From assembly GCF_003576645.1 (NCBI RefSeq), contig NC_044920.1:25784819-25848818 (forward strand): 64,000 nucleotides of DNA, in the 5' to 3' direction. A program made the translations under genes and the position numbers. Below the pieces are notes generated by a model, which was not told the origin of the DNA, did no database searches, and was given only the letters and a program-made list of their open reading frames with translations. Of this stretch, positions 24,609 to 36,100 are shown piece after piece; positions within the stretch are counted from its first letter, which is position 1, and the number at the start of each line of letters is the position of its first letter. The stretch is from Ipomoea triloba. Taxonomy: Eukaryota > Streptophyta > Magnoliopsida > Solanales > Convolvulaceae.

Positions 24609-26845
24609 TGTCTAATTTTCTGCAATTTAGTCCTTATATAATTACGGAGTATAATTTAACCAATTTAATATTTTAATTCTTTTTTAGAAAGGATTTTAAT
24701 TCTTTTATATATTTTTAATTAATAAAATTAACATAATGATTAATCATCCACTTACACGCTGAAGAGTAGACAATATCAACACCAATAATTTAACGGTTTT
24801 TTCCCCTAATATTTTAAACTTCAAAACACCACCAACTCCTTGATATAATACGAGATTATATTTTGGATAAAATGAATTTCCAAATTATAATTTTTAAAAT
24901 CCCCACATAAAAATGAGCAAATTATTTTTAAAAAAATATCTGTTAGAGTTGGTTTTAGTGTGATTTTTTAAGAATAAAACTATGTTTTTTTTTTTTTTTT
25001 TTGTGATAAGGTAGACATATCGTACATGAACTTATGACAACTATAAAAGCATCCTCAATAACAATGTTTTTTTTTTAAATTTAATTTTTGAGCGGGTAGG
25101 GAAAAAGAAGAAAAAAAGAAAAGAAAAGAAAAGAAAAACAGGGTCAGACGCAAAGAAAAAAAAAAGCGCAGGATGTGCCCGGTTGGGCGCTATGTTGCCA
25201 TGCACGCAAGTGTTGTGCGAAAATCCTAGATTTTGATAGGTCCCACAACTCTCATAAAAAATAGAATTATTGTAAAAATATTTATTTTTCTCTTCTCTAT
25301 ATAAACTTGATATCCTTTAAAACTACACCAAAAATCATATATGGGGTTGCTCTTAGAGTGATTGGTCACATGTCTTCATAATTTTGTATATATATAGAAA
25401 CCCATTTTTATCGAGAACATATTCAGTTAGCCAGTTAGGTATGTTTGTCCTCTATATACATACACTTATCTTCACAATGCATAATACAAACAAGCGTACA
25501 CTGCATGATTATATCAGTATCGCTTTTAAACCTTTTTTTTTTTCAAGCGTTTTAAACTTTTAATCAGAGTAAAAGATGGAATTGCAAATAAAATAAAGAA
25601 AATGGAGTAAAAGTAAAAGGGACGACGTGGGTATCTGAGTTATGAAAAGGTGGGCCCCCCAACAACCGATTCCATGCACACACAACACATTGCAAGCATG
25701 CAGTAGTCATCCGTCACCTAACACCACACCTTTTAAAAATAAAATAAAATATTTTGGGTTTCCAAAAAAATTCAATCTTGTCAAATTATATATTTTAATT
25801 TATAAGTTTTTGAGGTAAGGTGATCAATGTTGAGCATAAATAATATATAAATATTAGTCTAATTATCAGCTTAGACTTTTAGTTGAGATGGAACACATGC
25901 TTCAATTTAGTATCAAAGCCATACCAAAGGTCATGGGTTCGAATGATGACTTGATTTAAGGTTTTATTCCCCAACTTTATACAACCAAACCCGAAATAAA
26001 AGGGAAAGCTCTGTGGAGAACAATCATTAATCACGTAAAAGACATGGAACGCATTGCTGTCATAAAGTTAGATCTTTCTTTTCCCCCAAAGTTACTCGTT
26101 AAAACCACGTAACGCCGTGAAGGTTGTGTGTAACGGAAAGGTTAGATAAAAAGTTGGTCAAAGTAGCAGGGCGACTGACAGTGGTAGAGACACGAGATAC
26201 GTTGTTTTGGTGGAACCACATTCGCCATTTCCCTGCAAGTCCCTAGTAATCTATCTGTATTATTGTTGTTGTGCCCCACGTTAATGTGTTGAAGTCGACA
26301 TTACGTATCTGCCCCTCTTCTTCTGTGTGGTCATACCCTGCGGCTTCGCCGCTGCGGTGCTCTAAATGCCCAATTGCAAGCCGATAATGCCAGGCCCCTC
26401 AGGATATAGTGCAAAGAATAAAGTAAATCTTCAAATGGGAAAATGGATTGGAATAGAGGGGCAGACATGTCATGAGGGAGAATGACCAAAGTGTCCTAAT
26501 GTGGCCGAGGTTCTCACTTTCGGATTGTGATATGTCTCAACACACAACGAAAAGGGTCGACACTATTGAGAATGGGTTGTGTTCAGGTGTCCCTTTCGGA
26601 GCGACAGGCCACGAAACAAGTGGTCTGGTGCAGGGCTATTCTCGTCATTTCAATCTCTATCTCCGTTTTTTTCTTCACCTTTTTCGGACGTTAGTTCTTA
26701 GGGCTTTCCCAAGGCGGGTCTTTTTCTTCTAATATTTTTTTTAAAATTTAATTTGATTTTGCAAATATTAACAATGCCAACAACAACAAATAAAAGTTCA
26801 GTAAATTCGAATTCTAAGATTTAATACGCAATTAAGTAACAAACA
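24609..26845. other. Intergenic, with a GC-richer unexplained block at about 26.05-26.73 kb
   Basis: About 25000-25340 is a purine-rich block with a core TGTGCCCGGTTGGGCGCTAT, similar in style to the blocks at 15.4 and 16.6 kb. About 26050-26735 is clearly less AT-rich than its surroundings and contains GCGGCTTCGCCGCTGCGG, but I see no splice-supported gene or known RNA. The 86-codon open frame at 26472 has no recognisable domain. Confidence 0.35.
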
Positions 26846-26935
26846 AATATTTACCGGTCTAGTGACACCCGGTTGTACTCTCATATAGAAGGGGTAAGTT
26901 CAAGCATCAGTGGGGGATATTGACTCTTTATGATT
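26846..26935 (+). mobile_element. Decayed SINE fragment
   Basis: TACCGGTCTAGTGACACCCG followed by GGGGTAAGTTCAAGCATCAG and TATTGACTCTTT matches the head of the SINE at 63595 in order. The pol III box B is degraded. Confidence 0.5.
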
Positions 26936-28800
26936 CAGTAGGAAAACAAACAAATATCTAAAATATATTGTTGAGACAATGTGGGATTGTATCATCAACC
27001 ATCCATTTCAGGTTTCCAATTCCTTATTTTAGTATGTCAATCTATATTGTACGAAAATTATGTGAGGGGGACGTTTTCTCTATTTTAGAAACATTTCACC
27101 TTTAGAACTTATTTGAAAATGTTTTCACATCGTTTTCTAATTGATAGAAAAATGTTCAAATAAAATGGATCATTAAACTTATTCGGAGATGTTTTCGTGT
27201 CATTTTCTATTTAAACAAAACATTTAGATCATTTCCAAATTAATCAAAATTTTGAAAACATGTTCTTGACTTTTCAATCCACATATTCAAATTTTTATGA
27301 CACATTAAAAAAATCTTAAAAAATAATTTTAAGTCAAAATTTTTCTAATTTCTTAATTTCCATATCATGTTCAATTTTTTCAATAACCTACTTATATATA
27401 TATATTTAATCTTTTCAAATCAACTCATCCATTACATATTAGATTGACATCCTAATTATAACAATATAAGAAATCACATGTGACATGTTTTCTATTATTA
27501 ATTTTAGTAGTAGGTCAACTAATTATTACATTAGTACATTGACACTAACAACTAACAACATATACTTTCAATATTCAACGAGACAAACCTATCAAATTAA
27601 ATACGGAGTAATTTTCAGGATTCAAAAATGAACTAATTTAAACACAACAATGACAACATAATATATGGCTTGTCTTATTGAAAAATTAAAATATCTCAAG
27701 CATCTTTCATATTCTACTATAATTGACCTATGCATATATAGATCACTATATAGCTTGACATCCGCCCAAATTTGCATAGTAGAAATCACTATATTAGCCC
27801 ACACGAGCTTAGCTGGTTCAGTAAACAATATTTAGGAGAAGAAATTAAGGTTCAAACTTGTCAACGACAGTGTAAAAATTATGTTCAAAGTGAGTAGATT
27901 TCTTGTGCCCACCGGTATTTGACATTATCTGCTGAATTATTGAGTCACCGTGACTTACATTCTCTGTCGGGTCGGGGTGACTGCACTTGAAGTTGGGGAT
28001 TTAACCTTTTGGGATAAAAAATCACTATATTACAACCTTTTATATTAATGAGTCAATTTATTATGAATAATATAAGTTTGTTTTATTTTTGTGCAGTTCT
28101 TTACCTTCTAAGGTCACAAGGTGAACTTTACTCAAAGTACATTTTTGGATAAGGTTATATACTTTTCTGTAAATCAAAGAAGGCACATTTGAGTAGTATA
28201 AATCACTATATACTTTAACATTGGTCTAATTGGATAACTTTAAATTATTCATTTATAACGCATTTTATATTTTAGGTAGCAACAAGCCAACAACAGCTTA
28301 TATGTAAATATAGTACCAAAAAATTAGTTGATATATGAGGCTGTCATCCTCAATTGATTATAATAATTCCATTCAATAAAAAAGAAGCAAAAATGCAATC
28401 ATATTTTAGTATAATTACTTCCCCGTTGTTCTCTCTTATTATGCTTCCAGAATTCAGATGCTCGCGTGCAGGGCAACACTTATATCCATAATGATGATTA
28501 CTTCATTTTTTTTTATAGATATAAAAATATTATTCTATTTTTTTAATTATTATATTATTATTTTTGTACCCTGAACTGAATAGTGCACACGTATCTTCTT
28601 AGCATATATGATGAACGGCATATGCATGCGACCATATTGCACGTGCACTAGCTTCTGATGAATTTTAGAATATAATGAGAAATCGAGTTTCTTTAATTTG
28701 TATCATTGAGATGATAATAATAGTATACATATATATACCTAATAATAATAATAATGTTGATAGCATAATCTAGTCATTATAATTCAACAAAAGCATTAAT
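26936..28800. other. AT-rich intergenic space
   Basis: I see no gene, RNA or complete transposon. Motifs around AGAAACATTT and GATGTTTTCGTGTCATTTTC (27090-27250) repeat weakly. TAA microsatellite near 28737-28755. Confidence 0.35.
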
Positions 28801-28877
28801 AGGATGCTGTTTCGCGACTCCCAGAACGTGGCAATAAGTAGAAGAGTTAATCATTGGGATCTCCAGATCCCTTCCTT

Positions 28878-29048
28878 TCACCAAATTCCAGAAGAAGAAT
28901 CAATCGCCCGTGCTAATACATGAGCTACTTGATTCGCTGACCTATTGACATGGCGAACAGAGACGTTCTGAATGTCACTAACAATAATCCGACATTATTT
29001 AATAAGTAAATCAACATATGAAAAATCAGAACGAGCAGAATCATGAAC
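28878..29048 (-). pseudogene. LINE reverse-transcriptase RNase H domain relic
   Basis: The minus strand reads DFSYVDLLIK, a stop, then CRIIVSDIQNVSVRHVNRSA followed by NQVAHVLARA and a final SGIW. This is the C-terminal RNase H segment typical of plant L1-type LINE polyproteins (R-x-x-N-x-V-A-x-x-L-A-R-x-A). One in-frame TAA breaks it. No RT catalytic motif was found nearby, so it is a 5'-truncated relic. It shows that a LINE family able to mobilise the local SINEs has been active in this genome. Confidence 0.75.
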
Positions 29049-29133
29049 TTTAATTTCTCATGCCATTACAACAAGGCGGCACGACCAAAGTCCAATCCGA
29101 AACCGGCGATGCCGGGAGAGCAACCTAGCTAGC

Positions 29134-29830
29134 TACGTCTGGTCCTTACAACACTTACGTTTGGTCGGTTTGGGTTTGGTGAGAGGGTGCCATCTCACAT
29201 TACACTTATCCAATTTAGTCCACAACCCCTACGCCCTTCAACTTGGACTACATACTTTGTCGTTCTACCATACCATTCAAGATGAGAGGGTCCTATTTCT
29301 ATTGGATTTATTAATCAACAATCATCCCTTTAGGAGTTTAATGTTAAACAAACCACTGTTCAATTCTCTTTGCTGTTTCATATATCTATCCGATAGGATG
29401 ATCGTTTTAATATAATACAGATCGAGGGCTGCTAGGTGACGACAAAGCAGACAGCCCTCCCACTAGATTTATGTTTTTCTGTCCCATCTTTAGTCCTTTT
29501 CGATCCTTGTCGTCATGTCGTGCGATGTGGGTCCCCTTTTATTATTCACGTTGGCTTAGTACCTTCTAGTTTGTCATTCCGCGGATTTTCAATATTTTGT
29601 AAGTTGACAGGAATATATGATTGGGTCGTCCATATAAATCTACAACTTGGAAATTTTGTTTGGACCGTAATTTATTAACTCAATGGTTGCCCATAACGAC
29701 TCACTGTCCGGCCCAATATAAATGCATCCAACTGCTATTTATTTTCAAGTTTAATGTTTTTTTTTTCTTCTAAATTGAATTGAATACTTATATTTCAATA
29801 TAACCGATGATGACATTGGACCCTCAACCT
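29134..29830 (+). repeat. Segmental duplication, copy 1
   Basis: This segment matches 30985-32110 in order: GTTTGGGTTTGGTGAGAGG, CCCCTACGCCCTTCAAC, TCTATTGGATTTATTAATCA, GGGTCCCCTTTTATT, and a conserved 38-base block at 29698-29735 that includes CCGGCCCAATATAAATGC. No shared open reading frame is preserved, so it is not a duplicated protein gene as far as I can see. Confidence 0.8.
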
Positions 29831-30000
29831 TGGGTCATTTTATTGGGAAAGTCTTCGTCTAAGTAGGGTGTTCATTTTTATTGATGAGGAGTTGGCCAAC
29901 AAGAATAATAAAAATTTATTGGACTAAGAAAAAAAGGAAGCATGGAGCAACATAAACAAAGGAGGTGCTGCTAAGGGGTATCAAATCCACAGCAAATTAT

Positions 30001-30546
30001 GCTGTGGACCCAGGTGGTGGACCTGTGTCCAAAACTACGTCGTTTTTGTCTTTTTTTTTTTTAAAAAAAAAAAAAATAATAAACATAATGCTGAATATAG
30101 AGTTGTCCAAAAATGTGTGAATGTAGAGGTTTCAAAGTGTGAATGTAGAGTATAAAAATCGTGAATGTAGATTAATGATTGTGTGAATGTAGAGTTGCCC
30201 AGAAATGTGTAAATGTGGAGGTTTCAAATTTTGAATATGGAGTATATAAATCGTGAATGTAGAGTTATGCATGTGTGAATCTGTAATAGAGTTAAGAAGT
30301 TCTAACAACTTGTAGCCCTGTAATGTGTGAATGTGGAGTTCTCAAGTTGTGAATATGGAGTATAGGACCTGTGAATATAGAGTTTTGAATGTGTGAATGC
30401 ATAACAGTGGTAATATAGTTACTAAACATATAATCCTGTAATGTGTTAATGTAGAGTTTACAAAGTGTGAATGTAGAGTATAGTGTATGTGAATGTAGAG
30501 TATAATGTATGTGAATGTAGACCCAGGTCCGACCTGGGTCCACGGC
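30001..30546. mobile_element. TIR-bounded element made of a degenerate GTGTGAATGTAGAGT minisatellite
   Basis: Termini GCTGTGGACCCAGGT (30001) and ACCTGGGTCCACGGC (to 30546) are inverted with one mismatch. The right end also forms a near-palindrome around GACCCAGGTC. The interior is about fifteen or more imperfect copies of GTGTGAATGTAGAGT. It has no coding potential. Its layout (TGGACC-type palindromic ends, repetitive core) resembles the hairpin MITE at 13175. Target duplication unresolved. Confidence 0.7.
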
Positions 30547-30984
30547 GTAACAACCCCAAATCCATGACCTCTAGCATAACAATACAAACACTAACCACCC
30601 AAATCATTCAAGACATTATGTATAAGAAGCTAAGATACTCTATTTATTTGTGTGAAGATCGATGACATCCAAGTAGTAGGGAGACTTGTGTATAACCAAG
30701 ATTAAAGACTAGCCGATGTCGTACATTACAAAAAAATCCGGAAGGATTTCAACACTATATAAGAAACTCTTGTCTCCCCTTAAAGATTATCTATTGGTTC
30801 ACTTAATCCCTTGGTTTAGTGGTATGGGTCTAGACCTTCAACCCATACACTAGGGTTTGATTATTAGTAGCTACATTATTATTTCTAGTCTCCTATTTTA
30901 GATTTGGGCTCCAGTTTTGGACAGGTATCTCAGACAGACTTTGTACGTACTATTTTGGGCATAGTGCCATAAGCAATAATACTA
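30547..30984. other. Spacer between duplicated segments
   Basis: No gene. About 30805-30885 is a SINE-like fragment (CCCTTGGTTTAGTGGTATGG, then CACTAGGGTTTGATTATTAG) with recognisable box A and degenerate box B. Confidence 0.4.
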
Positions 30985-32008
30985 CTACGTCTGTGCTTCC
31001 ATCTAGTCCCCATTATGTGCTTCCATACCCGCTTTATTATGGACTCGTTCCCGACAAAACCATCTCACCTTACATTTAGATCTCGTCCGTTTGGGTTTGG
31101 TGAGAGGGGGCCATCTCACATTACACTTACCCATTTCAAGCCACAACCCCTACGCCCTTCAACCTGGACTACTTTTTCGTCCTCCCATACCATTCAAGAT
31201 CAGAGGGTCCGGTTTCTATTGGATTTATTAATCAACATTCATCCCTTTAATTAAGAGTATAAGCTAAACAAACCACTGTTCAATATTCTTTGCTGTTTTA
31301 TATACAAACTGATAGGATGTTCATTTTACCAATACAGAGAGCTGCTAGGTGACAACGTAACAAACCAGACAGCCTTCCCAATTAGACATGTTTTTTCTGC
31401 TCCATCTTTAATTTAGTCCTTTTCGATCCTCGTCATCTCGACGTCCAATCTGGGTCCCCTTTTATTCACGTTTGCTCCAGTTTCCTTTGGCATTTTACGG
31501 TGGAGATTTTGTATTTTACGAAGGCAATTAATCTGGTCCTCACTTGGGAAAAGTTAATGAAAGATTCCTAATCCAAATTCCTAAAGAAAACAACTTTTGT
31601 AAGACTGTCTTACGAATCTTTAATAAAGTATTCATTTCATATTGATTCGACCCACCTCACACAAGTGTAACTCATTTGTTAATGATTTCGTTTTCTTTCT
31701 TTGGGCCAGATGCTTATCTATAAATATCATTCGAAGGTACATGGTAAGGGCTTTGACGTACTATTACTTGACAATAAAATACTCATATATTCTTCATGAA
31801 CGATTGTGTTGGCACGTCGATTGATTCTTGTAACCGTAAAACCAATATATCGATTATAAGTTGACGAGGATATGATTGGGTCCATATGAATGTACAACTT
31901 GGAAATTTTATTTGGAGAGTAATTGATTAACTCAATGCATGGCCATAACGAGTTAACGACTCACTGTCCGGCCCAATATAAATGCATCCAACTGCCTTTT
32001 TTTTTTTN

Positions 32009-32046
<38 letters not shown>

Positions 32047-32110
32047 CTTTTGGAGTTTAATGTTCACTAAAAAAAAATATGAATTGAATACTTATTTCAT
32101 TATAACCTAG
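30985..32110 (+). repeat. Segmental duplication, copy 2, with internal insertion
   Basis: Second copy of the 29134-29830 segment. It carries extra sequence near its start (about 31000-31080) and an insertion of about 330 bp (31527-31857) absent from copy 1. The 38-base block with CCGGCCCAATATAAATGC recurs at 31958-31995 and is followed by a long T-run containing an undetermined base (about 31997-32046). Confidence 0.8.
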
Positions 32111-32259
32111 GGCAGTAATTTGGAGCAATGGTGAATAAGCTGTAAATGCAATGGTATATGATTGGAGATTTGATGATTCGACTTCCATTTGCGTCATGTT
32201 AAAGAGTTCAACCTAAATTTTCTACCGAATAAGATTTTTCTCTGTATGTTATATAAAAT

Positions 32260-32432
32260 AGGGAAAAGGGTCAAATAAGTCCTCGAACATTTCCCAAAAA
32301 GTCAATTAGGCCCACGAACTTTTAAAAGGTGCAATTAAACCCTCAAACATTACAAATCGAAGCAATGAAGCCCAAAAACCGGTAATTGACCTGTTATCAC
32401 CGGTCATTGGCATTTTNAAAAAAAAAAAAAAA
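32260..32432. repeat. Fragment of a common plant repeat (AAATAAGTCCTCGAAC type)
   Basis: Periodic phrases TCAAATAAGTCCTCGAAC, TTAGGCCCACGAAC and CAATTAAACCCTCAAAC are the signature of a widespread non-autonomous element in plants. Only one half is present. It ends at an A-run with an undetermined base (32417). A similar antisense piece lies near 52440-52550. Confidence 0.5.
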
Positions 32433-33154
32433 TAAGTCTAGCTAAGGACAAGGAGTAGAGACGTCCTTCACCAATGGTGGTAGGCTCCCTTGCTCATCAC
32501 AGCCTCGACCAAGGACTCTAGATCTATATATAAAAACCTGAACAAGGAAAGTAAGAAGACACGCTACTATCTTTATATATATATATATATAAATTTAGTC
32601 CAACTAAGTCTTACAAACATTCTTTTCTTTTATCATTGTCTACTCGAGAGGTAGATTACACACGTAACTTTAGGTTTATGAATTGAATTAAACCCAATAA
32701 AACCTTATGACACGAGTATTAATTATGCATAATTAGCAATAACAAGGTTAATAAGCTTAGATAAGGCCAAAAAATAATTACTGAAAAGCCAAAAATACAT
32801 GTGCCCTAATGCGCACAGCCTCTCAAAAGAGGACAAAAAAAAAAACCTCCGACAACCTCACTCCATCGTCTTTGATTCTTCAAACTGAAGCGTCGTTCCA
32901 TGTGAAACACGTGGGTAATAAAACGAGGGCTAAGCTAACTTATCCACCTCGCAAAAAACACCCTTTGCGACACATCGAAGCTTCCCAACCTTAATCTTTC
33001 ATGGCTGCTCGGTGGTCTCAATCCTCAGCATGAGATCAGCTTACACACCAATTCAAACATATATATATATATAACTCACTATGTTTCAACTACAACCTAG
33101 TTTCTTGATATATAAAAATGTAAACTTGAATACTTGATATTGAATTGTAATTCT
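32433..33154. other. 3' flank of bHLH gene A
   Basis: No gene seen. Two TA runs (about 32575-32591 and 33059-33072). About 32810-32995 is GC-richer with a short open frame lacking any recognisable domain. The gene A transcript probably ends in the last few hundred bases. Confidence 0.35.
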
Positions 33155-36100
33155 TTAAAAGGGGGAACTCGATTCCTCACAGCCTAAGAGCTTCAATATG
33201 GTCATCCGTATGGTGCTTGCCACATCCTTAGCTGCCATGCAAAATTTATGATCCATCTGTGACAATTATAAGATCCAATGAATACAAACGTTGGAAGAAA
33301 TACCAAATTATTGATTTTTACTTGCCCACAAAGGTAAAATTTCCTGGCCCAGAGTCTCACACTGGCCCGACAATATAGTGGATGGTTAAATTATGGTGAC
33401 TCTGCCTATTAGATTGTGACTCCAAAATGCTAAAATTCAAAAGGTTGATCAAAATAATTTTTTCGAGCAGTTTTTTGAGAAAATCATTTTGCATGTAATC
33501 AATTATTAGCTAACAGCTAATTTACCAAATATTTTTTTAAAAACAGCTAATAATGCTATCAATTAGTCAAACTCACTAACTCAATTAGCTAACCGGTATC
33601 AGGAACACCCCCATTATATATTTTTAATTAAGTGATGATGCATGGGAGTAGAGATTAATTACCTGAGCAATAATGGTGATGTGTGTTGTGGTTTTGCCGA
33701 AAGGCATTACACTGCTGCTAAGGATGCTTAGTTGCATCTTTTCTAAATCGCTAAAGATTTCCTTAATCACCCCGTTGTGCTTCTTGCAGTGAACCCTAAT
33801 TAGCATATTCTGATCCGAGGATCGCACTTCGATCTCCGGCAACGACATCTCCGTGCTGGCGTCCGAGTTTTCGTCCGATGAATAGCTGCTATCATCGTCG
33901 CTGCCACACAGCCGCACTCTCTTCACGGCCGCCGTCGCAGGTAGTGGTTCTTCGGCGTGTCTCTTGGCGTTTTCCTCCAACGTTTCCACACGTTCTTTCA
34001 GATCCTTTATGTGCTTAATGGCCGCTCCAAGCACCGATGCCTTGTCTAACTGTCAAATCAATCATAAAAAATGTTAGAGAAAGTCCTCTCTGGCAATCGG
34101 AAATACAAGAAATTGGAAAAACGAAAACAAAACAAATTACAAGGAAAAATAATAATCTACGTAGGATTGAACAATTACACGGAAATAATCCACAAAGGAT
34201 TAGAAGATACGAGCAAGGTGAACTGTATGGCCTTCGGGGTGATTGGAAGCACGAGTCGTGTTGTCACTATCCTTAAAACCTTATTTGCCGCTTCTCGAGG
34301 TGCTGGAACGTTGCGGCCTAGGCTTCCCAGGATAAAACGTGCTACGATCCGCTGTTTGAGCACACAAACTTGGACCCGGCGAACTAAACCGTGGGATGAA
34401 CGCAGATGGATTGAAGGAAATATGAGTAGGGTTTTGAGGGAGAAAACAGTGTATTCGTGTGTTCTTGGTGTGTCATTTTCAAACCTGCTGCTCACAACGA
34501 ATATATAGTGAAGGATGGGATCATTGCATTAAATCTGGCATTTAATTCCCATTTGTAACCTCCATCCACTAGCAACCTATTTACACCCACTACTAATCCA
34601 TTTAATCAAGAAATAAACTCTGAAATAATGATTGGAATTAATCATATTCATTCCGTAATATTAAGAGTCATTTCTGAACGGATCCAGTAGGTGAACGGTC
34701 GCAATCGAGAGGTCACCAAAGTCGCTGTTCGAGACATCGTTCATATCTGCGTACCTTCGAGAAGTGCAAGCTTCGAGACAGTGAACATCCGCTCTTCATG
34801 GACAAACTTGGGATTTGCGATCCCAGGTAAGATCGATTCAGGATCATGGGATCCTTTTCTATCAGATAGGAAGGGCTGTAGCACAAAATGTACTTCTAAG
34901 TAATTGTCCCATAGATCCTATATCTATCTATCTGAAGAAGAAATTATGTAACGAAGGGGATTCTTATTTGTACAAATGGTACTTCGAACTTGGAACGAGC
35001 ATGAAGAAATTCACGATACTTCTTTATCTTTTGAGTTGTTCTGCTGGATCGGTCGCTCAAGATCTTTGGTCTTTACCCGGACCCGATGAAAAAAATGGGA
35101 TCACTTCCTATGGACTCGTTGAGAATGATTCTGATCTAGTTCATGGCCTATTAGAAGTAGATGGCGCTCTGGTGGGATCTTCGCGGACAGAAAAAAATTG
35201 CAGTCAGTTTGATAATGATCGAGTGACATTGCTTCTTCGGCCCAAACCGAGGAATCCCTTAGATATGATGCAAAACGGATCTTGTTCTATCCTTGATCAG
35301 ATATTTCTCTATGAAAAATACAACCTTCAAGAAGTGCAAGCTTCGAGACAGTGAACGACCCGGGTTGGCCCTTGTACGCGACTTGGTTCGAGACATTGAA
35401 CTACCTCTCAAGAGGTCGTGCCCGTAGGTGCCGGCGCACACAAGTTCAAGCCTACGGGCACGGCGCACACAAGTTCAAGCCTTTCGAACTCATTTTGGGA
35501 TTTGATTTGCACCCCCTGCACGCGAGAGAGAGCATCTATGCTATACAAGTTACTTAGTCATAAAAAGTCCCTTGTATATATAGTGGTGCAAAAGTTCATT
35601 CCAAACCAATGTGGGACAAACTACATAAGCTTTTCCACGCTTGAATTCCATCTCAAATGGGTCTACTTTGAGAATCAATTTCTCATTCACCCATTATCCA
35701 TTTTGAGCGTATAATATATCGATTTCTTCGTCTAAGAACGAAGAACCCGAATCCACTTTGATCCGACCCAAAATCGAAAGTGGACCCACATATATTTATA
35801 CCACAAAATGGCCACTTAAAATGTCATTTTAGTGCAAATTTCCAACAAAAAACAAGAAACATGTCAATATATAACAAGAAATTGCATATCAGAAATCTTT
35901 TTAAAGATGTAAGAACGAATTTAATTGAGTGTTCTGTTTACTAACTATAAATTTATAAGTTCAACTCCTCTACCTATTAATGATTTGAGCGGGACAACTA
36001 TAGATAACTTAAGTTGATTTATCTTACACACAAAAGGTGAAATCTCTAGCCTGGAAGACCTCATACCCTAGTCCAACAAAATTGTGCAAGAGTAAATCTT

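Noticed and set aside
26472..26732. An 86-codon open frame in the GC-richer block
   Set aside because: No recognisable domain or signal peptide. The block is reported as unexplained instead.
34815..35354. A 179-codon open frame that looks like a gene
   Set aside because: It is a plastid ycf2 fragment without its start or end, inserted in an LTR inside a bHLH intron. It is kept as a nuclear plastid-DNA relic.
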